Shown: piece after piece, positions 48,666 to 54,866 of the stretch
How positions within the stretch are numbered: the first letter of the stretch is position 1
How the letters are laid out: each line of letters starts with the position of its first letter
NCBI GenBank assembly: GCA_021324435.1
Contig: JAJPIZ010000003.1
Span: 1-54,866 of the forward strand
Source: Anaerolineae bacterium
GTDB taxonomy: Bacteria > Chloroflexota > Anaerolineae > Anaerolineales > Villigracilaceae
Length of the DNA stretch: 54,866 bases
Direction of reading: 5' to 3'
Notes under the pieces: model-generated
Database searches by the model: none
Seen by the model: the letters and a program-made list of their open reading frames with translations, nothing else
What the model was told of the DNA's origin: nothing
Position numbers and translations under genes: made by a program

Positions 48666-49424
48666 TTACTTCACATCCACGCCCGTGATACGCGCCAGAA
48701 CAAAATGGATCAGCGCGATGGGCAAGACCAACGCCGCGTGCAACGCCGCGCTCAGCCCGAAGATGACCGCCGTAACGCGCATGAAATCATTCAACAACGG
48801 CGCAAGGTGTTCGAGCATCCACGGCCCCGCGCCGGCCAAGACAGCCAGCGCGATCAACACAATGATTCCCACGCCGAGCGGCGTCCACGCATGGCGGTCG
48901 GACCGCGAGGGCAACATGGTACTGCTGATGGTGAACACCAGATAAAACCAAATGGGGAAGTCCTTGACCTGCGGGAGAACGGAAACGCCCATCAAAAACA
49001 AGTTGAATTGTCCGTTGCGAAACACATCCCACAGGGGAAGCAAGTCCAGCCGCGTCACGGCCAGATACGCCACGATCAACCCGCCGGAAAAAAGCGGCGC
49101 CGCGCCGATCAAGGAATCGCGCACAATGTCCGTCTTCACGGTTTCCACATAGCCGAGTTGCAAACGTCCATCCGGCAACATCTGCGGCACGAGCGAAAAC
49201 CTGGCGGTGCGCACGCCGAGAATCACCGCCATCAAATAATGACTGAACTCATGCAGTAAAACCCCCGGCCAAAAAATAATCGAGAACATCGCAATCGTAA
49301 ATTCAGGACTGCGGCTGAGAATCAAAAGCACGGCTTGTATCTCGCGATGCAAAAGCCGCTGGAGAAATACCAGCGGCAGGAGGGTCAATGCAAACCAAAA
49401 AAGTCCATCAAACGAAGTCGGCAT
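48666..49424 (-). CDS. Site-2-type (M50-like) membrane metalloprotease
   Basis: A 252-residue membrane protein with about six hydrophobic segments. The zinc-binding motif HEFSH (H-E-x-x-H) lies in GVLLHEFSHYLMAVILGVRT (about residues 55-74), inside a membrane helix as in site-2 proteases. The further conserved D/N-x-x-P-G-type motif of classical RseP/SpoIVFB proteins is not obvious, so it may be a divergent member. There is no PDZ domain. It is the last gene of the gap-pgk-pknB-tpiA group; its ATG touches the tpiA stop (TAATG). Substrate unknown. Confidence 0.75.
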   Translation of the reverse strand: MPTSFDGLFWFALTLLPLVFLQRLLHREIQAVLLILSRSPEFTIAMFSIIFWPGVLLHEFSHYLMAVILGVRTARFSLVPQMLPDGRLQLGYVETVKTDIVRDSLIGAAPLFSGGLIVAYLAVTRLDLLPLWDVFRNGQFNLFLMGVSVLPQVKDFPIWFYLVFTISSTMLPSRSDRHAWTPLGVGIIVLIALAVLAGAGPWMLEHLAPLLNDFMRVTAVIFGLSAALHAALVLPIALIHFVLARITGVDVK

Positions 49425-50215
49425 TAGTCTATGGTCAATTGTCCACGGTCTAGTCGGGATGCCGCTTTCGTGATCGCCGCAAATTCATCGGCTTTGAGGC
49501 TCGCGCCGCCGACCAGCGCGCCGTCAATTTCAGGCTGATTGAAAAATTCGGACGCGTTGCCTGCATTCACCGAACCGCCATACAAAACGCGGATGGCTTG
49601 CGCGGTCGCCTCACCGAACAGTGCGCTCATCGCCGGACGAATGACCTTGCTGACCACTCCATTGGCATTTTCTCCGCTGGAGGCTTTGCCCGTTCCAATC
49701 GCCCAAACGGGTTCATACGCGATGACAATGCGCGGCGCGAACGCCGAATCCGCGTCAGCCAGGCCAAGCTTGATTTGGCGCGCGACCACTGCCTCGGTCC
49801 GGCCCGATTCGTATTCATCCAGTGTCTCCCCCACACACACAATCGGGGTCAAATCAAATTTTTGCGCGGCGCGCAATCGCTTGTTGACTGTCTCATCTGT
49901 TTCGCCAAAATAGGCGCGCCGCTCGGAATGTCCGATGATCACATACTTGCACAATTCCTTGATCATCAACGGCGAGACCTCGCCGGTGAACGCGCCTTTT
50001 TCTTCCCAATACATGTTCTGCGCGCCCAGGCCGATGTCCGTGCCTGCGAGCATCGTTGAGATCGCCATCAAACTCGTGAACGGCGGACACAACACTTTTT
50101 CAACGCCGCCGATCTCGCGCAGACGCGCCGACATCGAAGAGACCAGTTCCCTGGCCTCCGCAATGGTCTTATTCATCTTCCAATTTCCGGCAACCAGTGG
50201 AATTCGTTTCGTCAT
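49424..50215 (-). CDS. tpiA: Triose-phosphate isomerase
   Basis: A 263-residue TIM with all active-site parts: GNWKMNKT (Asn and Lys), VIIGHSERRAYFGETDE (catalytic His), VIAYEPVWAIGTGKASS (catalytic Glu and flexible loop) and LYGGSVNAGN. It interconverts dihydroxyacetone phosphate and glyceraldehyde 3-phosphate. The ATG at 50215 overlaps the stop of the kinase gene (ATGA), so translation is coupled to PknB. The last codons (RLDRGQLTID) are encoded by a GGTCAATTGTCCACGGTC word similar to the repeats in queA and the UDG gene. Confidence 0.97.
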   Translation of the reverse strand: MTKRIPLVAGNWKMNKTIAEARELVSSMSARLREIGGVEKVLCPPFTSLMAISTMLAGTDIGLGAQNMYWEEKGAFTGEVSPLMIKELCKYVIIGHSERRAYFGETDETVNKRLRAAQKFDLTPIVCVGETLDEYESGRTEAVVARQIKLGLADADSAFAPRIVIAYEPVWAIGTGKASSGENANGVVSKVIRPAMSALFGEATAQAIRVLYGGSVNAGNASEFFNQPEIDGALVGGASLKADEFAAITKAASRLDRGQLTID

Positions 50216-52026
50216 GGAAGTCTGTTGTACAAATTCTGAGCCATCTCGCGCACCCAATCCGGCGTATTGAGATCGGCCAGCAGAATGTTCAGAATTTGTT
50301 TGGCCGCAAAAGTCTTGCCCTCTTGCGCGTCCATCTCTGCTTCGAGCAGTGCAGATTCGGACATGCCCGGCTTGAGGCGCTTCACTTCATTTAATTTTGC
50401 GTGTCCATCCTCGGGATGGCCGTTGAAATAAAGATAACGCGCTTCGGCCACCATCGTGATGGGTTGCTCGACTCGACTCACCGAATCAAACGGAAGCGAA
50501 GACGGCAGATCAACCGGCGAAGTAGCCGCTTTATAAAGCGCTTCATGGAAATTATTTACCATGTCCTCGGTCGGTTTGCCCGTTGGTCCCAATGACTTGA
50601 TGACGCGCAAGTACATCGCGGCGGCAGGCACCCAGGCTTCGCGTTTCCTGAATTCATCGCCTGCCATCTGGAAAAACTGCGTGTTGGCTGTGCCGGCCAG
50701 ATCAGAAGCCTTTGCCAGCGCCACCAGCGAGTCGCGCGTTTGACCCGCATCCCAGTACGCGAGCGAAAGTTGAAGGTTCGCGCCGGGATCGTTGGGATTC
50801 TGATTCAAATGATCGAGCGCGGTTGCAATCGCAGGCGGAATGGGAGTTAGTGAAGGCGAAGCCGGCGGCGTATCGGTTGGATGCGGAGCCGTGGCTGTCG
50901 GCGGAGGAAGATGCGTTGGAGGCGGCAGGGTCGGTACAGCAACCGTCGGATTTGCTGGATTCAAAAAACGCGCGCCGCCGCGAAAAGCAATCAAGACAAA
51001 GACAACGCAGATCAACAACAACACGCCGGTCGCGATGAGGGGCCACGGCGAACGCTTCTTTCCCGGGACCTTTTGGGTGGCCACCGTTTTCGCGGGGGCT
51101 GCCTCGCCCTTGGCAGGCGCGGCTTTGGTTCCCTGCTGGGTTTCGGGCTTCAGAGAAGTCGGGCGCATCGTGATGGCCGTGCCTTGCATTGGGATGCCCG
51201 CCTGTGTCCATGCGTCCTTGAACGCCTGCGACAATTCGTTAACCGTTGCATAACGGTCGGAACGTTCTTTGGCCAGCGCCTTCAACAAAACGCGCTCGAC
51301 GGTTTCCGGCACCTTGGGGTTGATGGCGCGCGGCATCGGGAGCGGCGAATAAATATGATCGTGAATAATGGAGAACGGTGTATCGGCGTTGAACGGAACT
51401 TGTCCCACCACCATCTCGTACAGCATCACGCCGAAGGAATAAATGTCCGTGCCTTCGTCGAGGTCTTTCTTGCCCATGGCCTGTTCGGGCGAGATGTATT
51501 GCGGCGTGCCCATGATCATATCGGATGAAAGAGTCGACTCGCCGGATTGAGCGATGCGCGCCAGCCCGAAGTCCGCCAGGTAGATGCCGCCATCCGTGCC
51601 CATCAAAACGTTGGACGGTTTGATATCGCGATGCAGGACGCCCTGCTTGTGCGCGTACGCCAGCGCCGAACCGACTGAGTCCACGACTTTGCGAATCTCG
51701 TCCGAGGTCAACGGGCCCTGGGTCAACCGCGCCTTGAGCGTATCCCCTTCGATGAATTTCATCACCAGATAAGGCCGGTGTTCATGCTCCGCATAATCGT
51801 AAACCGGCACAATATTGGGATGTTCCAGTTTTGCCACGAGCCGCGCTTCGCGCTGGAAGCGAGCTTCAAAATTCGGGTCCTCCCCAAATGCCGGATGAAG
51901 AGCCTTGAGAGCCACATAACGGTCGAGCGCGGCATGATAGGCTTTGTACACAGTTGCCATCCCGCCCTGACCCAGTTGCTCGATGATTCGATATGGACCG
52001 ACGTTCTCGCCTACATTGAAAGACAT
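50212..52026 (-). CDS. PknB-type Ser/Thr protein kinase with extracytoplasmic TPR-like domain
   Basis: A 604-residue transmembrane kinase. The kinase domain (about 11-270) is complete: glycine loop LGQGGMATVYKAYH, Lys in VALKALHP, HRD motif VLHRDIKPSNVLM, DFG motif LADFGLARI, and activation/P+1 region GTPQYISPEQAMG. A juxtamembrane linker is followed by one membrane segment (about 332-352), a Thr/Pro-rich stretch (PTLPPPTHLPPPTATA) and an outer domain of TPR-like helices (about 405-600). No PASTA repeats are present, so it does not sense muropeptides in the usual way. It is encoded within a glycolytic cluster and overlaps tpiA, suggesting a link to central metabolism. A TATAAT-like -10 (minus strand, 52058-52063) precedes it. 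Confidence 0.93.
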   Translation of the reverse strand: MSFNVGENVGPYRIIEQLGQGGMATVYKAYHAALDRYVALKALHPAFGEDPNFEARFQREARLVAKLEHPNIVPVYDYAEHEHRPYLVMKFIEGDTLKARLTQGPLTSDEIRKVVDSVGSALAYAHKQGVLHRDIKPSNVLMGTDGGIYLADFGLARIAQSGESTLSSDMIMGTPQYISPEQAMGKKDLDEGTDIYSFGVMLYEMVVGQVPFNADTPFSIIHDHIYSPLPMPRAINPKVPETVERVLLKALAKERSDRYATVNELSQAFKDAWTQAGIPMQGTAITMRPTSLKPETQQGTKAAPAKGEAAPAKTVATQKVPGKKRSPWPLIATGVLLLICVVFVLIAFRGGARFLNPANPTVAVPTLPPPTHLPPPTATAPHPTDTPPASPSLTPIPPAIATALDHLNQNPNDPGANLQLSLAYWDAGQTRDSLVALAKASDLAGTANTQFFQMAGDEFRKREAWVPAAAMYLRVIKSLGPTGKPTEDMVNNFHEALYKAATSPVDLPSSLPFDSVSRVEQPITMVAEARYLYFNGHPEDGHAKLNEVKRLKPGMSESALLEAEMDAQEGKTFAAKQILNILLADLNTPDWVREMAQNLYNRLP

Positions 52027-52114
52027 ATCTCCGCGCTCCCGTGATTAAATTGGCATCATTATACTTCTTCTTGCCCAAATCTCTGTGCACGTTTGAAGTT
52101 GAAACGGACAAACA

Positions 52115-52150
52115 ACAAATCAGCGGATGCTGTCGCAGCCGCTGATTTGT
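52115..52150 (-). terminator. Terminator of the small membrane protein gene
   Basis: ACAAATCAGCGG (52115-52126) pairs with CCGCTGATTTGT (52139-52150) around a 12-base loop, and on the minus strand it runs into TTGTTTG. It lies 12 bases after the stop at 52163, between that gene and pknB. Confidence 0.75.
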
Positions 52151-52162
52151 CTTCAAACTTTG

Positions 52163-52576
52163 TTATCGTGTAATGGCGTAAACGATGCCGCTCTCCGGGC
52201 TTGGAGAGAAACGCACTTTGTAGGAATGGGATTCGCCGCAGGCGTTGACGTCCCAACGTTCCACCCAAACACCGGCGGCATCCGGTTGTTGCAAGACCGT
52301 GATCAACACAGACTCGGGATCCTCACAGCCCAAACCTTTTTCATAAATCACTAGCGAACTCCACACATCGTGTTTTACTGCCGGGTCGGCCAGGCCTCCA
52401 TCCACCGGGCCGCTGACGCCGGCCGCGCCGACTGCATTCCTGAGCACCAGCCCTAAAAGGAAACTCCCGGAAACAACCAGCACAACCGTTACGATCGCTA
52501 TGATCGCAATGATCGTCATCACTTTCTTCTTTGATTTTTGCCGAGCGGGGGATGCTTGAGTCTTAACGTCTAACAT
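52163..52576 (-). CDS. Single-pass membrane protein, unknown function (137 aa)
   Basis: Not recognised. A basic cytoplasmic N terminus (SPARQKSKKK) is followed by one membrane helix (about residues 19-43) and an outer domain of about 90 residues with two cysteines (LGCEDPESV and VNACGESHSY) that could form a disulfide, plus beta-strand-like ends (YKVRFSPSPESGIVYAI). It is placed between pgk and pknB with its own terminator and is separated from pgk by 80 bases. Any link to either neighbour is only positional. Confidence 0.65.
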   Translation of the reverse strand: MLDVKTQASPARQKSKKKVMTIIAIIAIVTVVLVVSGSFLLGLVLRNAVGAAGVSGPVDGGLADPAVKHDVWSSLVIYEKGLGCEDPESVLITVLQQPDAAGVWVERWDVNACGESHSYKVRFSPSPESGIVYAITR

Positions 52577-52656
52577 GAACTCTCTCTACAAGAATCATTC
52601 TATCAAATCCAAGGTGAAACCGCGCGGCCCTATCACTTCTGCAGAGGCTGGCACTG

Positions 52657-53829
52657 TCACTTGTCCTGCAAGGCCGCGACGCCGGGTAGTTCTTTGCCCT
52701 CCAAAAACTCAAGAGAGGCGCCGCCGCCCGTGGAGACGTGCGTCATTTGTTTGGCGACACCGGCCTTCTTGACCGCGCTGGCCGAGTCGCCGCCGCCGAT
52801 CACAGTCGTCGCGCCGGATTCCGCCAACAGCCTCGCGATGGCAAACGTTCCCTCCGCGAACCTGGGCATCTCGAAGACGCCCATCGGTCCATTCCAGACG
52901 ATGAGGCGGGCGCCGTTCAACGCGGCTTTGAATGCGCTGACAGATTTCGGCCCAATGTCCATGATGCGCCAACCCGCAGGGACTTTGTCCACATCAACGA
53001 CCTTGCTGTTTGCCTCGGCCTCGAACTTATCGGCGACGACCGCATCCACAGGCAAGAGCAATTTATTTCCCGCTTTTGCCATGATGGACCTGGCGGTTTC
53101 AATCGAAGCAGACTCAACGAGACTATCCTGCATGTTATAGCCTTTTGCGGCGAGGAAGGTGTTCGCCATCCCGCCGCCGATGATCAGCTTGTCACATTTT
53201 GAAAGAAGAGTCTCGACCACGAGAATCTTGTCGCTGACCTTCGCGCCGCCGAGGATGGCAATGTATGGATGTTCCGGGTTGGAAACCGCGCGTCCCAGAT
53301 ATTCGAGTTCCTGCTCCATCAAAAAGCCGGAAACGGCCGGAAGAAAATGCGCGATGCCCTCCGTGGAAGAATGCGCGCGATGAGCCGAACCAAAGGCGTC
53401 ATTGACGTAAACATCAGCGAGCGAAGCCATTTGCCTGGCAAGGTCAAGATCATTCTTTTCTTCGCCCGCGTGAAAGCGCGTGTTTTCCAACATCAATACT
53501 TCGCCGGGCCTGAGCGCTTTCGCCATCTGTTCAACTTCGGGGCCAACGCAATCGGGCGCCATTTTAACGGGCCTGCCCAACAGCGAGGCCAAAACTTCCG
53601 AGGCGGCGCGCAGACTGAATTCCGGGTCTGAACCGCCGTTCGGTCGCCCAAGATGACTCATCAGAATCAATGACGCGCCCTGATCCAGCACATATTGAAT
53701 CGTCGGCAGTGAGGCGCGGATGCGTTTATCGTCAGTGACCTTGCCGCCCTCCATCGGCACATTGAAATCCACGCGCATGATGACGCGCCTGCCTTTGAGA
53801 TCAATGTCTTTTACAGTTTTTTTGTTCAT
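52657..53829 (-). CDS. pgk: Phosphoglycerate kinase
   Basis: A 390-residue PGK. It has [58 protein letters not shown], and near the end [14 protein letters not shown] and [11 protein letters not shown] with [17 protein letters not shown]. It makes ATP from 1,3-bisphosphoglycerate in glycolysis. The ATG at 53829 (MNKKTVKD) is used; the ATG at 53841 lies 45 bases after the gap stop and is also in frame. A palindromic repeat separates it from gap, but the two are most likely in one operon. Confidence 0.97.
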   Translation of the reverse strand: MNKKTVKDIDLKGRRVIMRVDFNVPMEGGKVTDDKRIRASLPTIQYVLDQGASLILMSHLGRPNGGSDPEFSLRAASEVLASLLGRPVKMAPDCVGPEVEQMAKALRPGEVLMLENTRFHAGEEKNDLDLARQMASLADVYVNDAFGSAHRAHSSTEGIAHFLPAVSGFLMEQELEYLGRAVSNPEHPYIAILGGAKVSDKILVVETLLSKCDKLIIGGGMANTFLAAKGYNMQDSLVESASIETARSIMAKAGNKLLLPVDAVVADKFEAEANSKVVDVDKVPAGWRIMDIGPKSVSAFKAALNGARLIVWNGPMGVFEMPRFAEGTFAIARLLAESGATTVIGGGDSASAVKKAGVAKQMTHVSTGGGASLEFLEGKELPGVAALQDK

Positions 53830-53840
53830 CACAACCTCCA

Positions 53841-53873
53841 CCCTCCCCCAAATTCAGAGAATTTGGGGGAGGG
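53841..53873. repeat. Palindromic CT/GA-rich repeat between gap and pgk
   Basis: CCCTCCCCCAAATT (53841-53854) pairs perfectly with AATTTGGGGGAGGG (53860-53873) over a CAGAG loop. The stem is nearly the same as in copy B (30057-30087) and in the MoxR gene. In the operon it could adjust gap against pgk expression by partial termination or mRNA stability. Confidence 0.85.
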
Positions 53874-53885
53874 CTGGGGAGGGGG

Positions 53886-54866
53886 CTAAAGAGATTTCGC
53901 AATCATCGCCGTGAGATCAGCGGTGCGGCAGGCATAACCCCATTCATTGTCGTACCACGCCACCACTTTGACCATGTTGCCGATGACGAGCGTATCCAGC
54001 GAACTGAACACACTCGAATATGTCGTACCGCGCAGATCGGTGGAGACCAGCGGTTCGTCGGTCACATCGAGGATGCCTTCCATCGCGCCGCGCGAATATT
54101 CGATCATCGCGGCGCGGATGTCTTCCTTGCTGGCTTCCTTGTTGAGGACCGCCGTGAAGTCCACCACCGAAACCGTCGGCGTGGGAACGCGGAAGGCCAT
54201 GCCGCCGAACTTGCCTTTCAATTCAGGGATGACCAAACCCACAGCCTTCGCCGCGCCCGTCTCCGACGGGACAATGTTCTGCGCCGCGGCGCGCGCATCG
54301 CGCACGTCCTTCGCGCCGAGGTCCTGCAGTTTCTGCGAGTTGGTGTACGCGTGGACGGTGGTCAGTACGCCTTTGTCAATCCCGAACTTGTCATTCAGCA
54401 CCTTCGCAACTGGAGCCAGCCCGTTCGTCGTGCACGACGCGTTGGAAATAATATTGTGTTTGGCCGGATCATATTTATCCTGATTCACGCCGAGCACGAT
54501 GGTGATGTCTTCGTTTTTGGCCGGAGCCGAAATGATGACTTTCTTCGCGCCGCCCGATTCAATATGAGCCTTGGCCTTGGTCGCGTCCGTGAACAAGCCT
54601 GTGGACTCGATCACGATTTGCACGCCCACATCTTTCCACTTGATGGCGGCCGGGTCCTTCTCCGCAGTGACGGTGATGGTCTTGCCGTCAATCACAAGAT
54701 GACCGTCCTTCACTGCAACCGTTCCATCGTAATGTCCATATGTGGAATCATATTTGAAGAGATGTGCATTTGTTTCCGGCGGGAACAGGTCGTTGATCGC
54801 CACCACTTCGATTTCGTTGGGATGCCGCGCCTTGATGGTGCGAAGCACCAGGCGGCCGATCCGTCC
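53886..54866 (-). CDS. gap: Glyceraldehyde-3-phosphate dehydrogenase, type I (5' end cut off)
   Basis: The frame is open to the right edge of the window; the first residues visible are [16 protein letters not shown], part of the NAD-binding motif, so only about ten N-terminal residues are missing. The catalytic motif [17 protein letters not shown] is intact with its cysteine, as are the following TVHAYTNSQ, the anion-site motif [17 protein letters not shown] and the final [11 protein letters not shown]. It oxidises glyceraldehyde 3-phosphate with NAD and phosphate. It leads the group gap-pgk-small membrane protein-pknB-tpiA-M50 protease on the minus strand. Confidence 0.96.
   Translation of the reverse strand, partial: GRIGRLVLRTIKARHPNEIEVVAINDLFPPETNAHLFKYDSTYGHYDGTVAVKDGHLVIDGKTITVTAEKDPAAIKWKDVGVQIVIESTGLFTDATKAKAHIESGGAKKVIISAPAKNEDITIVLGVNQDKYDPAKHNIISNASCTTNGLAPVAKVLNDKFGIDKGVLTTVHAYTNSQKLQDLGAKDVRDARAAAQNIVPSETGAAKAVGLVIPELKGKFGGMAFRVPTPTVSVVDFTAVLNKEASKEDIRAAMIEYSRGAMEGILDVTDEPLVSTDLRGTTYSSVFSSLDTLVIGNMVKVVAWYDNEWGYACRTADLTAMIAKSL

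Noticed and set aside
53841-53873. True intrinsic terminator between gap and pgk
   Set aside because: The stem is strong but no T-run follows on the minus strand and the same hairpin family occurs inside a coding sequence, so it is listed as a repeat.

Overview
The window is one contiguous stretch of a bacterial chromosome, moderately GC-rich, with about 55 protein genes, one tRNA and no phage, CRISPR or intact insertion sequence. Gene content and style suggest an uncultured Anaerolineae-like member of the Chloroflexota: DUF3048 and CapA lipoproteins, a DUF309 protein, PknB-type kinase, SLC45-like MFS carrier, LysM/M23 peptidase, complex I-like membrane subunits, and many short palindromic or word-like repeats between and inside genes. 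This taxonomic placement is inference; no marker such as rRNA is present.

Layout. 1-433: end of a CCA-adding enzyme. 567-4784 (minus): MoxR/DUF58/DUF4129 operon. 4892-5471: DUF309 protein and a tiny zinc ribbon. 5476-11707 (minus): CapA lipoprotein, enolase-superfamily OSBS-like enzyme, zinc-ribbon membrane protein, aspartase/fumarase, DUF3048 lipoprotein. 11780-15334 (plus): three complex I-like membrane subunits. 15386-25227 (plus): coiled-coil protein, SelB, SRAP, LysM-M23 peptidase, tRNA-Val, sigma/anti-sigma pair, response regulator, ThpR, RsfS and an MFS carrier, with DUF1684 on the opposite strand. 25228-25642: gene-free and rich in inverted repeats. 25643-36888 (minus): Ndk, a TPR protein with a PDWL-motif array, pyrimidine-nucleoside phosphorylase, an S51-like/CysS-tail fusion, a peroxiredoxin, UDG, QueA, DUF2905, ABM protein, RuvB and IMP dehydrogenase. 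37118-38386: PurA. 38477-44138 (minus): ABC export system with two ATPases. 44337-48573 (plus): zinc-ribbon beta-propeller protein, a GH1 remnant, Upp, alcohol dehydrogenase and a methyltransferase. 48666-54866 (minus): glycolytic cluster gap-pgk-x-pknB-tpiA-M50 protease.

The most interesting result is a selenium theme spread over the window. SelB is encoded at 16610-18490, and two genes that would normally be missed or called broken look like selenoprotein genes. The first is a peroxiredoxin (31136-31612, minus) with UGA at the peroxidatic position of a U-P-Y-C motif. The second is a SAM methyltransferase (47845-48573) interrupted by two adjacent in-frame UGA codons. In both, a stem that starts at nucleotide 14, counted from the U of the (last) UGA, presents a GU-containing loop at about nucleotides 20-25, which is the geometry of bacterial SECIS elements. 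The second theme is repeats: several palindromic families and low-complexity 'word' repeats sit between genes and also in frame inside genes (MoxR, CapA, SelB, UDG, QueA, RuvB, ADH). A third is a tRNA-Val followed by tandem decayed copies of its own 3' end.
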